DNA of 23,776 nucleotides from a virus. Positions 8,607 to 16,520 of the stretch are shown piece by piece. Location: the IMG/VR virus record IMGVR_UViG_3300008459_000403, positions 1-23,776 of that record, one strand, 5' to 3'. The translations under genes and the position numbers were made by a program. Within the stretch, counting starts at the first letter, position 1; every line of letters starts with the position of its first letter. The notes under the pieces are model-generated. The model saw only the letters and a list, made by a program, of their open reading frames with translations, was not told the DNA's origin and ran no database searches.

Positions 8607-8632
8607 AACAAACAAAATCAATTTAAAATAAC

Positions 8633-10348
8633 ATGGCAGAAACTTTAATATCACCTGGTGTATTAGCAAGAGAAAATGATACATCATTTGTTACCGCCCA
8701 ACCAATAACTGTAGGAGCAGCTATCATAGGTCCAACAGTAAAAGGTCCTGTTGAAATACCTACTATTGTATCTTCATATAGTGAATATGTGAATACATTT
8801 GGTGACGTTCTTACAAGTGGTAGTGATACTTATTCTTATTTCACTTCTATAGCGGCTTATAATTACTTTGTTAATGGTGGTGAAACACTATTAGTAGCAA
8901 GAGTAGTATCAAGTTCAACAGATTACACCTCAGCTATTAGTACAGCTATTAGCGGAAGTCCACAAGCTGCTTCTCAACCAGCTTTTGTATTAGAAACAAT
9001 TTCTAAAGGTGTAATAACAAATAGTACAAGTACTCAAGACTCAAAAGGAGCTTTACCTAGTGGATCTGTAAATAACATTCGTTGGCAGATTGTTAATCCA
9101 AACACATCTTCAGGTACATTTAACCTATTAGTAAGACAAGGTAACGATACAACAAATTCAAATATTGTATTAGAGACATGGACTAACTTATCATTAGACC
9201 CACAAGCTTCTAATTATGTAGCTAAAGTAATTGGAGACTATACTTACAATTATAATCCAAGTACAGTACAAATTGAAATATCAGGTTCTTATCCTAATGC
9301 TTCAAAATATATTAGAGTAAAATCAGTTAATTTACCTACTCCAGGATATTTTACAAACTCAGGAACAGCTAAACCTCAATACACTTCTTCTATTCCAATA
9401 GCAGCAAGTGGAACATTTGGTGGTGCTGAAGGTGATGTAAAAGGAGGAGCTAATTTTTATGAAAATATTAATAGTTCAAATACTCAAGGTTTAATAGCAG
9501 CTAACTATACAAATATGGTTAATTTGTTATCAAATCAAGATGACTATAGATTTAATGCTTTATTCACTCCTGGTTTATATAGTGCAGATTATTCTTCTAT
9601 AATATCAAGTATTATTACTAATACACAAAATAGAGGAGATAATATCTATGTAATGGATTTAGTACCTTATAGTACAACTACTGCAACCACAGTAATAAAT
9701 GAGGCTGCTAATTATGATACTTCATATGCTGCTACTTACTGGCCTTGGTGCCAAATTAAAGACCCAGGAACAGGTAAGAATGTTTGGGTTCCAGCTTCAA
9801 CAATGATAGCGGGAGTTTACGCTTATAATGATAAAGTAGCAGCTACTTGGTTCGCACCAGCAGGTATAAACAGAGGAGGATTATCAACAGTAATCAGAGC
9901 AGCTCAAAAATTACCTCAATCATCTCGTGATGTATTATATGATGGTAAAGTAAATCCAATAGCAACATTCCCAGGTACTGGAACTGTAGTGTATGGTCAA
10001 AAGACATTACAAGTAAATTCATCAGCCCTTGATCGTGTAAATGTTAGAAGATTATTAATCACACTTAAGTCTTATATCTCTCAAGTTGCAAATAACTTAG
10101 TATTCGAACAAAATACTAATGCAACAAGAAATCAATTCTTAAACCAAGTTAATCCATATCTTGAAACAGTACAACAAAAACAAGGTTTATATGCTTTCAG
10201 AGTAGTAATGGATGATACTAATAATACAGCAGATGTAATAGATAGAAACCAATTAATAGGTCAAATTTATCTACAACCAACTAAAACAGCTGAATTTATT
10301 TATCTAGACTTCAACATTACACCTACAGGAGCTACTTTCCCAGTGTAA
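8633..10348 (+). CDS. contractile tail sheath protein (gp18-like)
   Basis: 571 aa, against 659 in T4. The N-terminus (SPGVLARENDTSF, then VGAAIIGPTVKGPVEIPTIV, then YVNTFGD) is the hallmark of myovirus sheath proteins, where this segment takes part in the strand exchange that links subunits. The centre (about 130-290) is a variable outer domain. The C-terminal half has the usual conserved core: 'YWPWCQIKDPGTGKNVWVPA' (surface-core junction), 'WFAPAGINRGGL', 'VNVRRLLITLKSYISQVANN', and a final strand 'FIYLDFNITPTGATFPV'. The sheath surrounds the tube and contracts to drive it through the host envelope. It precedes the tube gene, as in T4 (18-19), has its own late-type box and no Shine-Dalgarno sequence. 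Confidence 0.97.
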   Translation: MAETLISPGVLARENDTSFVTAQPITVGAAIIGPTVKGPVEIPTIVSSYSEYVNTFGDVLTSGSDTYSYFTSIAAYNYFVNGGETLLVARVVSSSTDYTSAISTAISGSPQAASQPAFVLETISKGVITNSTSTQDSKGALPSGSVNNIRWQIVNPNTSSGTFNLLVRQGNDTTNSNIVLETWTNLSLDPQASNYVAKVIGDYTYNYNPSTVQIEISGSYPNASKYIRVKSVNLPTPGYFTNSGTAKPQYTSSIPIAASGTFGGAEGDVKGGANFYENINSSNTQGLIAANYTNMVNLLSNQDDYRFNALFTPGLYSADYSSIISSIITNTQNRGDNIYVMDLVPYSTTTATTVINEAANYDTSYAATYWPWCQIKDPGTGKNVWVPASTMIAGVYAYNDKVAATWFAPAGINRGGLSTVIRAAQKLPQSSRDVLYDGKVNPIATFPGTGTVVYGQKTLQVNSSALDRVNVRRLLITLKSYISQVANNLVFEQNTNATRNQFLNQVNPYLETVQQKQGLYAFRVVMDDTNNTADVIDRNQLIGQIYLQPTKTAEFIYLDFNITPTGATFPV

Positions 10349-10364
10349 GGATTAGACATATAGA

Positions 10365-10372
10365 TATTTATA
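10365..10372 (+). promoter_or_regulatory. late-type promoter box upstream of tail tube gene
   Basis: ATATTTATA in the 43-base sheath-tube gap, ending 19 bases before ATG 10392 and followed by ATAAAATAAAG. A separate box for the tube gene would allow it to be expressed independently of the sheath. Confidence 0.65.
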
Positions 10373-10391
10373 ATAAAATAAAGAAAATAAA

Positions 10392-10880
10392 ATGGCAATA
10401 TTAGACGCAAACGAAATATTTTTCACAGCCTTTGAACCAAAACAGGCTAATAGATTCATCATGTATATGGATGGTGTTCCTAGCTACCTTATCAAAGGTG
10501 TAAACGCAGTCACATTATCTCAAGGTGAAGTAATATTAAACCACATTAACGTTTATCGTAAAGTTAAAGGTAAAACTACTTGGGGAGATATACAAATGAC
10601 ACTATTTGATCCAATTACTCCTTCTGGTGCTCAATCAGTAATGGAATGGGTTCGTTTACACCATGAATCAGTAACAGGTAGAGATGGATATTCTGATTTC
10701 TATAAAAAGGATTTAGTAATCGATGTTTTAGGCCCTGTAGGTGATATTGTAGGTGAATGGATTATCAAAGGCGCATACATTAAAGAAGCTAATTTTGGTG
10801 ATTATAACTGGGATACAGAAAACCAAGCAGTTAACATCACAATGACAGTAGCAATGGATTATTGCGTATTAAATTTCTAA
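10392..10880 (+). CDS. tail tube protein (gp19-like)
   Basis: 162 aa, nearly the length of T4 gp19 (163 aa). Recognisable family features are an N-terminal 'EPKQANRFIMYMDGVPSYLI', then 'VILNHINVYRKVKGKTTWGD', then 'MTLFDPITPSGAQSVMEWVR', and a closing strand 'NITMTVAMDYCVLNF'. These belong to the T4 gp19 branch of the tube/Hcp beta-barrel fold. Hexamer rings stack on the baseplate to form the channel through which DNA and the tape measure leave. It directly follows the sheath gene and is closed by a strong terminator, suggesting high and separately controlled transcription. G and C are used more at third positions here than in the fibre genes. Confidence 0.95.
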   Translation: MAILDANEIFFTAFEPKQANRFIMYMDGVPSYLIKGVNAVTLSQGEVILNHINVYRKVKGKTTWGDIQMTLFDPITPSGAQSVMEWVRLHHESVTGRDGYSDFYKKDLVIDVLGPVGDIVGEWIIKGAYIKEANFGDYNWDTENQAVNITMTVAMDYCVLNF

Positions 10881-10897
10881 AATTAAATATTTTAAAA

Positions 10898-10926
10898 GAG
10901 TCCGCCTTTTGGCGGACTTCTTTTTT
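10898..10926 (+). terminator. Rho-independent terminator after the tube gene
   Basis: An 8-bp perfect stem AGTCCGCC (10899-10906) pairs with GGCGGACT (10911-10918) around a TTTT loop. It can be extended by a G-T pair and is followed by TC and six T (10921-10926). The GC-rich stem stands out in this AT-rich sequence. It lies 18 bases after the tube stop, and a late-type box starts 8 bases after the T run. Confidence 0.9.
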
Positions 10927-10933
10927 CTCTACA

Positions 10934-10941
10934 TATTTATA
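10934..10941 (+). promoter_or_regulatory. late-type promoter box upstream of the gp26-family gene
   Basis: ATATTTATA directly behind the terminator, ending 18 bases before ATG 10960. Because the terminator would stop transcription from upstream, this box is the most economical source of transcripts for the chaperone-like pair. Confidence 0.65.
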
Positions 10942-10959
10942 AACAAAAAGTTATTATAA

Positions 10960-11691
10960 ATGGAAAACCAGTTTACAACACCAACAGAAATCGTTGATTT
11001 ACCTTCAAAAGGTTTAGTCTACCCAGAATCAAATCCTCTATCAAGTGGGAAAATAGAAATGAAATATATGACGGCTAAGGAAGAAGATATTCTAACTAAC
11101 CAAAATTATATTAGTAAAGGCACCGTATTAGATGAGTTAATCAAATCGCTTATTGTAAGCGATGTAAAGTATGAAGATCTAATAGTAGGTGATAAAAACG
11201 CCTTATTAGTAGCAGCTCGTATTTTAGGATATGGTAAAGATTATAAATTTGAATGGGGTGGAGAAGAATATAATATTGATTTAACTACAATAGAAGATAA
11301 ACCAATAAATGAAAAACTATTTATTAAAGGTAAAAATGAGTTTTCTTTTACTCTCCCATCTACAGGTTTAGAAATTACTTTTAAACTATTAACAGGAGCA
11401 GATGAGAAAAAAATCAATGCTGAGTTAGAAGGTTTAAAGAAAATAAATAAAAATATTTCTCCTGAGTTGTCTACTCGTTTAAAATATATGATTACTTCAA
11501 TTGGAGGTAATAGAGAAGCAAAAGACATTCGTCAATTTGTTGATAACCAATTATTAGCTAGAGACTCTCGTGCATTACGTGAGTACATAAAGGAGGTGCA
11601 GCCAGACGTTGATCTGACCTTTTTTCCCGACGGAAGCGACTCAAAAGTTTCAATTCCAGTTGGACTTAGCTTTTTTTGGCCTGACTTCTGA
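10960..11691 (+). CDS. gp26-family baseplate/tail protein; zero-frame product of a likely frameshift pair
   Basis: 243 aa. It matches the T4 gp26 'T4 base plate protein' family: 'EIVDLPSKGLVYPESNPL' at the N-terminus, 'IEMKYMTAKEEDILTNQNYI' near residues 28-47, then 'VLDELIKSLIVSDVKYEDLI' and 'DKNALLVAARILGYGKDYKF'. The C-terminus 'IPVGLSFFWPDF' looks like the family's normal ending, so the zero-frame stop is probably real. That stop is TGA, the only TGA stop in this window. It lies between tube and tape measure, where most long-tailed phages encode tail-assembly chaperones. The last 100 bases are unusually GC-rich (47 of 100) and contain a T7 run at which ribosomes could enter the overlapping second frame. 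It may act in hub assembly, as in T4, or as a tail chaperone. Confidence 0.8.
   Translation: MENQFTTPTEIVDLPSKGLVYPESNPLSSGKIEMKYMTAKEEDILTNQNYISKGTVLDELIKSLIVSDVKYEDLIVGDKNALLVAARILGYGKDYKFEWGGEEYNIDLTTIEDKPINEKLFIKGKNEFSFTLPSTGLEITFKLLTGADEKKINAELEGLKKINKNISPELSTRLKYMITSIGGNREAKDIRQFVDNQLLARDSRALREYIKEVQPDVDLTFFPDGSDSKVSIPVGLSFFWPDF
11591..11690 (+). other. GC-rich island containing the frame overlap and T7 slip site
   Basis: Counted by hand, 47 of these 100 bases are G or C, and 28 of the first 50, compared with roughly 30% elsewhere. Frame +1 is open from 11618, so the dual-frame region is 11618-11691. Two candidate slip sites exist: TTT-TTT-CCC at 11620-11628 and AGC-TTT-TTT-TGG with T7 at 11671-11677. 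A possible hairpin pairs 11645-11653 with 11660-11667 (one bulge, loop TTCCAG), ending 3 bases before the T run. An AAGGAGGTG sequence at the island's start is not followed by a start codon. Confidence 0.6.
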
Positions 11692-11959
11692 GATAACACC
11701 TCAGTATAGATCTAATTTATTTACTCAAATTCATGAAATAGTTTTTCATGGTCAAGGTGGCTATGATTGGGGAACAGTCTACAATATGCCTATTTGGTTA
11801 CGTAAGTTTACTTATCATAAATTAAAAGAATATTATGATAAACAAAACTCACAAAACAATGAAGATTTAGGTTCTCAAACTCAAAAAGTTAAGGATGGTA
11901 AAATAGAATTACCTTCTCACTTTAAAGGTCAAACAGGTAAACGAGCACCTAAATATTAA
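11660..11959 (+). CDS. downstream frame of the chaperone-like pair, probably reached by +1/-2 frameshift
   Basis: This frame continues to 11959 and overlaps the gp26-family gene. The only possible independent start nearby is TTG 11660, with no ribosome site and in the conserved C-terminal region of the other protein, so separate initiation is unlikely. Reading from the T7 run gives LSFF-GLTSEITPQYRSN, then 'IHEIVFHGQGGYDWGTVYNM', 'PIWLRKFTYHKLKEYYDKQN' and a polar tail. The predicted joined protein is 332 aa with a +1 shift (10960-11676 plus 11678-11959) or 333 aa with a -2 shift. I recognise the GGYxWxxVYxMPxWLRxFTYxK block from T4-like phage hub-assembly/chaperone-type proteins. If the T run is really six T, this would be a single continuous gene. 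Confidence 0.7.
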   Translation: MDLAFFGLTSEITPQYRSNLFTQIHEIVFHGQGGYDWGTVYNMPIWLRKFTYHKLKEYYDKQNSQNNEDLGSQTQKVKDGKIELPSHFKGQTGKRAPKY

Positions 11960-11975
11960 TTCCTTAGTCCTTTAA

Positions 11976-11983
11976 TATTTATA
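11976..11983 (+). promoter_or_regulatory. late-type promoter box upstream of tape measure gene
   Basis: ATATTTATA in the 40-base gap, ending 16 bases before ATG 12000. It is the only intergenic copy with G rather than A directly after the core (ATATTTATAG). Confidence 0.6.
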
Positions 11984-11999
11984 GTATATAAGTAAACAT

Positions 12000-14366
12000 A
12001 TGGCTAGTAATCAATTATCAGCTGCAGAATTAGCAGAATTAGTACAATATTATAAACAGATTGAAAATTTAAGTCAATCTGCAGCTACGAACGCTGCTAA
12101 TTTAGCTCAACAACAAGGCAATGCTCGTATCCAATTAGAGCGTTTACGTAGAGAATATCAAGATTGGACAAGTGATATTGATAGTTCATTACAAAGTTTT
12201 AAAGAAATATCATCTGAACTTAATAAATTTAAAACAGGAATAAATGATTCTAAAAAATCTTACTCAAATTTAGAATCATTAGCTCAAAAACTTCAATATC
12301 ATCAAAAAGGTATATCTACTTTATCATCTAGAGAATTAAGTAATCTTCAAAAGAAAGCTAAACAACAAATCAAGAATTTAGAAACTTCCCAAAATACATT
12401 AACAAATGATAGAACTCGATTACTAGAAGAACAAAGAAGATATGAAAATATTATATACCAAAAAGAAATATTAGGTCAATCTACTGATAGAGAATATAAA
12501 AAATTAATTGAAATTGAAAGTACTCTTAGTCAAATTAGTAAATCATATGCTTTAAATCAAGAACTTTTAGATAGTGAAAATCAATCTTTAGAACATACTT
12601 TAGCAACAATATCTGAAACATTAAAAAAACAGAAGGCAATTGAAAAATCTATGGGTCTTACTGGGGCTTTAATGAAAGGTATAAGTAAAATTCCGTTTTT
12701 AGGAGACTTACCAGGAATGAGAGAAGTATTAGGTGAAGTTGAGGTTGAAATAAGCGCGATCCAAAAAAATACAGGTAAAACGGTCTCTAGAACTGAGGCT
12801 ATGGGAATGGCTTTTAAAAAGATGGGACCTGTTATTAAAGATGCTTTTACAGATCCTTTAGTAACTATTGGATTATTAGTTAAAGGTTTTAAAATGTTCT
12901 TAGAGTTAGGATTTGCTGTTGATAAACAAGTAACAGAAATGAGTAAATCTATGGCTGTTTCTAAAGATGTAGCGGCTTTAACTCGAGATAGATTTGTTGA
13001 GATACAAAGTTCAAGTAATAATCTTTTAGAAACAACTAATAATTTAGTTGATGCACAAGGACAATTAGCTAAATCTTTTGGTACTACTTTAGGATTTACA
13101 GATGCTCAATTAAAAGATCAAATAATGTTAACCAAACAAGTTGGTCTTGAAGAAGAATCAGCAGCTGGTTTACAACAATTAGCTTTAGCAAATGGACAAT
13201 CAGCTAATGACATTTTAAAATCTACAGTTAAACAAACTGCTGCTTTAGCTAGACAAACAGGTGTTCAATTAGATAATAGAAAAGTATTAACAGAAGTAGC
13301 AAAAGTATCAGGACAATTAAGATTACAATATCAAAATAATCCTGAGTTAATAGCTAAGGCAGTTATACAAACTCAAAAATTAGGTATTAGCTTTGAAACA
13401 GCTAAAAATATGGCTAATAAATTATTAGATTTTGAAAATTCTATCTCTAGTGAATTAGAAGCAGAATTATTAACAGGTAAACAACTTAATTTAGAAGAAG
13501 CTAGATTATTAGCATTACAAGGTAAATCTGCTGAAGCTGCTGCTTTAATAGCAGAACAAGTAGGTAGTGCTGCTGAATTCTCAGAACTAAATGTTATAGC
13601 TCAACAATCATTAGCTGAGGCTGCTGGAATGAGTGCTGATGAATTAGCTAATTCATTAGTATACCAAGAAAATTTAGCGGAATTAGGTAGTCAAGCTAAA
13701 CAACAAATTGAAGAACAAGTTCAAAAATTAAAAGATCAAGGTAAAACAGAAGAAGCTAACCAGTTGATGAGATCAATAGGAAATGCTGATTCTGCTGAAG
13801 CAGCTTTAAAAGAATTAGATGCTCAAAATACATTTAATGCTGCTGTTGATAAATTAAAAGGTATGCTATCAGATATAGTTAGTGGACCAGCTCAAAAATT
13901 TGTTGATTTATTAGGTAAACTAGCTTCAAACGCTTCTTTAATTAAAGGTATATTTTATACAATAGTAGGTTTAGCAAGTGCTTTAGCTGCTTCTATGATT
14001 GTAACAGCAGCTGTCACTAATCCTGCTGGTTTTTTAATAGGATTAGCTGCTGCATTTGGAGGTATAGCATTTTTAAAATCAGCAACGAGTACTCCACCTC
14101 CAATTGAGAAAAAAGGAGATGTAATGTATGATCCTAATGGAGGCCTTATAGTATCTTCCCCTCAAGAAGGAGCATTATTTCAATTAGCTAAAAAAGACGG
14201 AATGATGGCAGGTCCTGTAACTACTAATACTGGAGGTGGAGGAGAAAACAATAAAGCTATAGAAGAACAAAATGCATTATTTGAAAAATTCATTAATAGA
14301 CCTGTAAAAGTAGACGTAGGTAATTTCTTTAATGACTCAGCTAGATCAGCAGTTCGAATTCAATAA
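12000..14366 (+). CDS. tape measure protein (gp29 position)
   Basis: 788 aa. Residues 1-220 are strongly helical and rich in Gln, Ser, Leu and Lys with coiled-coil spacing. The middle is Ala/Gln-rich helix, for example 'LEEARLLALQGKSAEAAALI'. Residues about 643-697 are hydrophobic (GIFYTIVGLASALAASMIV, then GFLIGLAAAFGGIAF), as is usual in tape measures. The C-terminus contains 'GDVMYDPNGGLIVSSPQEGA', a short segment I often see near the ends of these proteins. It lies inside the tube, sets tail length and probably enters the host membrane on ejection. At about 0.15 nm per residue it would give a tail near 118 nm, slightly longer than T4. It follows the chaperone-like pair, as expected. Confidence 0.85.
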   Translation: MASNQLSAAELAELVQYYKQIENLSQSAATNAANLAQQQGNARIQLERLRREYQDWTSDIDSSLQSFKEISSELNKFKTGINDSKKSYSNLESLAQKLQYHQKGISTLSSRELSNLQKKAKQQIKNLETSQNTLTNDRTRLLEEQRRYENIIYQKEILGQSTDREYKKLIEIESTLSQISKSYALNQELLDSENQSLEHTLATISETLKKQKAIEKSMGLTGALMKGISKIPFLGDLPGMREVLGEVEVEISAIQKNTGKTVSRTEAMGMAFKKMGPVIKDAFTDPLVTIGLLVKGFKMFLELGFAVDKQVTEMSKSMAVSKDVAALTRDRFVEIQSSSNNLLETTNNLVDAQGQLAKSFGTTLGFTDAQLKDQIMLTKQVGLEEESAAGLQQLALANGQSANDILKSTVKQTAALARQTGVQLDNRKVLTEVAKVSGQLRLQYQNNPELIAKAVIQTQKLGISFETAKNMANKLLDFENSISSELEAELLTGKQLNLEEARLLALQGKSAEAAALIAEQVGSAAEFSELNVIAQQSLAEAAGMSADELANSLVYQENLAELGSQAKQQIEEQVQKLKDQGKTEEANQLMRSIGNADSAEAALKELDAQNTFNAAVDKLKGMLSDIVSGPAQKFVDLLGKLASNASLIKGIFYTIVGLASALAASMIVTAAVTNPAGFLIGLAAAFGGIAFLKSATSTPPPIEKKGDVMYDPNGGLIVSSPQEGALFQLAKKDGMMAGPVTTNTGGGGENNKAIEEQNALFEKFINRPVKVDVGNFFNDSARSAVRIQ

Positions 14367-14374
14367 TATTTATA
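14367..14374 (+). promoter_or_regulatory. late-type promoter box upstream of the 58-aa gene
   Basis: ATATTTATA starts at the last base of the tape measure stop codon and ends 13 bases before ATG 14388. It is followed by ATAAAACAAAAC. Its presence supports the small gene behind it and would serve the baseplate genes after it. Confidence 0.65.
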
Positions 14375-14387
14375 ATAAAACAAAACA

Positions 14388-14564
14388 ATGGGAATACTAA
14401 CAAAACTTCAAACTCAAGGCTCATTACTAACTAATTTAGATGGGTCTACACCAAACAAATATAGTGGAATAAATTCAGTTCTAAATCCTGAATCTTTAAA
14501 AGGTTCACAATTAGATTTAAATGGAACTACCCCAGACAAATATTTAGACAATCTACCTAAATAA
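14388..14564 (+). CDS. 58-aa protein with a duplicated LxGxTPxKY motif, function unknown
   Basis: This short gene starts at ATG 14388 and stops at TAA 14562-14564, three bases before the next start. Support comes from the promoter box ahead of it, tight packing and matching start context. The motif 'NLDGSTPNKYSG' recurs as 'DLNGTTPDKYLDN' about 26 residues later. The N-terminus MGILTKLQTQGS resembles that of the next protein (MGLLNLKTDLKS), suggesting a shared docking element or an old partial duplication. I recall similar short proteins next to baseplate genes in related phages but know no function. It is probably a minor baseplate component. Confidence 0.7.
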   Translation: MGILTKLQTQGSLLTNLDGSTPNKYSGINSVLNPESLKGSQLDLNGTTPDKYLDNLPK

Positions 14565-14567
14565 TAA

Positions 14568-16217
14568 ATGGGATTACTTAATCTAAAAACAGATCTTAAG
14601 TCTCTCAAGTATGGTAATGATCAACGTGGTGGTGGTTCAAGTAACCAACCATACATAGTCACTCCTATACCTGATGGATATGCTGATACTTCGCCAGATT
14701 TTATATTGCGTAATGGATATCTTTCTAATCCTATTAGTTTGGCTCAAGATGTTAGTGGATTTATTCCTGTAAATTCTGTACAGGATGTTAGTAGATTAAC
14801 TAAATTATTTGCAGATACTAAATCTCCTAATGGTCTTTTATTTATTGCTAAACAAGAACTTTTAGAAAGACAAAATGTAGAAATACCTGGTGGATTTGGT
14901 AGAGTTTATAATCCGGCAGGTACACTGGCTCAAGCGGCTGTGTTATCTGGTGGTTACCACTTGAATAAACAAGGATTAAATCCATTTCAACGAGGATATT
15001 TTAATGGAGGAGAAAATGGATATTATCAAACTACTTTAAATGATTATAAAGTAGATATTAATAGATTAACATCATTATATTATAAACAATCTTCTCAAGC
15101 GGCGCTAACTGGAGAAAATTTTACTACTCAAAATAAATCATATAAATATTATAATATAAGTGCTGATGGTGAGTCAACCAATATGATTTCATACGATGGA
15201 GGACCAGGAAGTGTATTAGGTGTAGGTAAAACTAATATTAGATTTACAGGTACAGGATATAGAGAAAGAACTAATAATTCAATAGTTAAAACAGATGCTT
15301 TAGAGATTTTTAAAAGATTTACCCCAAGAAAGGACACTCTTCCTAATTTTAATACAGATACTGGAGCTTCTGTACGTTATATTACACCCGCTCAAGGAAA
15401 TGGAAGTACGCTTTTAACATCATTAAATAATACATACAATCCTGGAATAAGTGAATATGGAGGTGGAAGTATAGGAAATTTTAATAGAGAATATACATAT
15501 GACACTTCATATACTGAATATAAAAGTATACCTCCAAAAAAAGATCCTAATTCTTTTTATGCTGCGGATGAAATTAATGCTTCTAGAATATTATTTTCTG
15601 ATAGAGATGATATTATTGATGAATATAAAAATAAGGATTTAATTAAATTCTATTTTGAAGTAATAAACAATGATACTATTGAGGATACTGAGAATAGTTA
15701 TTTATTTTTTAGAGCATATATTAATAATTTAGGTGATAGTTATAAAGCTGAGTGGCAATCTTACAAATATGTAGGTAGAGGTGAAAATTTTTACAAATAC
15801 GGTGGCTTTTCTAGAGATATTTCATTATCATTCACAATATATGCTCACTCAAGAAAAGAAATGATACCACTTTATAATAAATTAAATTATTTATTAGGAA
15901 CAACAGCCCCAAGTTATTCAGGTGCTGGTTTAATGAGAGGTAATTTTATAAAAATGACTGTTGGGGATTATCTATTAGATGTTCCTGGTATTATTCAAAG
16001 TATAAATTTAAAACCTAGTTTTGAAGCAGGATGGGATATTAATAGAGATAAATATGAAAATGGAAAACTATTTACATATGATGAGGATAATAGAGATGAT
16101 GAAAATGGGACTAAATTTGTAGGTCAAATCCCACGTTTAATAGAAGTAGATTTATCATTCACTCCAGTTCATTCATTCACACCTCAAATTGGAGCAAGTT
16201 TTATTAGAAATATATAA
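14568..16217 (+). CDS. baseplate protein, candidate tail-tube junction (gp48/gp54 type)
   Basis: 549 aa. Residues 1-360 are Gly/Tyr/Asn-rich and poorly characterised. Residues about 365-549 look like a compact domain: 'LIKFYFEVINNDT', 'AEWQSYKYVGRGENFYKYGG', 'SLSFTIYAHSRKEMIPLYNK', 'MTVGDYLLDVPGIIQSINLK', and a final 'PRLIEVDLSFTPVHSFTPQ'. A strand pattern in which a central domain meets a 'G-x-Y-L-x-D-x-PG' hairpin and an 'I-x-V-D-x-S-F-T-P' strand occurs in tube-like baseplate proteins that nucleate the tail tube. Position after the tape measure and before gp53 fits this (T4 order 29-48-54). The gp48/gp54 assignment is tentative; a structural baseplate role is more certain. Confidence 0.6.
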   Translation: MGLLNLKTDLKSLKYGNDQRGGGSSNQPYIVTPIPDGYADTSPDFILRNGYLSNPISLAQDVSGFIPVNSVQDVSRLTKLFADTKSPNGLLFIAKQELLERQNVEIPGGFGRVYNPAGTLAQAAVLSGGYHLNKQGLNPFQRGYFNGGENGYYQTTLNDYKVDINRLTSLYYKQSSQAALTGENFTTQNKSYKYYNISADGESTNMISYDGGPGSVLGVGKTNIRFTGTGYRERTNNSIVKTDALEIFKRFTPRKDTLPNFNTDTGASVRYITPAQGNGSTLLTSLNNTYNPGISEYGGGSIGNFNREYTYDTSYTEYKSIPPKKDPNSFYAADEINASRILFSDRDDIIDEYKNKDLIKFYFEVINNDTIEDTENSYLFFRAYINNLGDSYKAEWQSYKYVGRGENFYKYGGFSRDISLSFTIYAHSRKEMIPLYNKLNYLLGTTAPSYSGAGLMRGNFIKMTVGDYLLDVPGIIQSINLKPSFEAGWDINRDKYENGKLFTYDEDNRDDENGTKFVGQIPRLIEVDLSFTPVHSFTPQIGASFIRNI

Positions 16218-16218
16218 A

Positions 16219-16518
16219 ATGAATAGATATCAAAACATACCAATAATAAAAAATTCAACAGGTACTCGTTATTATAGAGATAATAAGTACCCACGAATTC
16301 CTTTATCTGTTAATGATATTTATGCTATATCAACATCAGGAGATAGATTTGATTTATTAGCACAACAATATTATGGTGACTCATCTTTGTGGTGGATTAT
16401 CTCTATCGCTAATGAAAATTTATCTCAAAACTCATTATATATACCTGAAGGAACTCAAATTAGAATTCCTTCAAATCCCTCAGCAATTGCAAGTAGTTAT
16501 AACCAGTTAAATTCTTAA
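16219..16518 (+). CDS. gp53-like baseplate wedge protein with LysM-like domain
   Basis: 99 aa from ATG 16219, which lies one base after the preceding stop. The frame is open 30 bases further upstream, but that overlaps the previous gene. Residues 37-85 read 'ISTSGDRFDLLAQQYYGDSS', then 'LWWIISIANE', then 'YIPEGTQIRIPS': the LysM-like core typical of T4 gp53, with a Trp pair and the closing 'GTQIRIP' strand. In T4, gp53 is the last wedge subunit and links wedges around the hub; T4 gp53 is about twice as long, so this is a compact version. Its place between the junction candidate and the hub gene agrees. Confidence 0.85.
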   Translation: MNRYQNIPIIKNSTGTRYYRDNKYPRIPLSVNDIYAISTSGDRFDLLAQQYYGDSSLWWIISIANENLSQNSLYIPEGTQIRIPSNPSAIASSYNQLNS

Positions 16519-16520
16519 TT

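Noticed and set aside
11589-11598. AAGGAGGTG as a ribosome site or frameshift-stimulating SD
   Set aside because: No start codon follows at a suitable distance, it is over 70 bases from the T7 run and about 25 from the TTT-CCC site, and the same sequence occurs inside two other genes without a start.
11660-11662. TTG as an independent start for the second chaperone-like frame
   Set aside because: No ribosome site or A-rich leader precedes it, every other gene here starts with ATG, and it lies inside the conserved end of the gp26-family protein.
11675-11682. TTTGGCCT as a third copy of the early-type promoter
   Set aside because: It lies in the frame overlap, lacks the preceding AG, and no TATATT follows at 17-18 bases. 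It is explained by the codons and the T run.
15141-15149. TATAAATAT, a T4-type late promoter or reversed box
   Set aside because: It is in the middle of a gene with no start codon nearby in either direction that fits a real gene.
16189-16218. Upstream extension of the gp53-like protein
   Set aside because: It lies in the end of the preceding gene, and ATG 16219 just after that stop gives a complete LysM-like protein.
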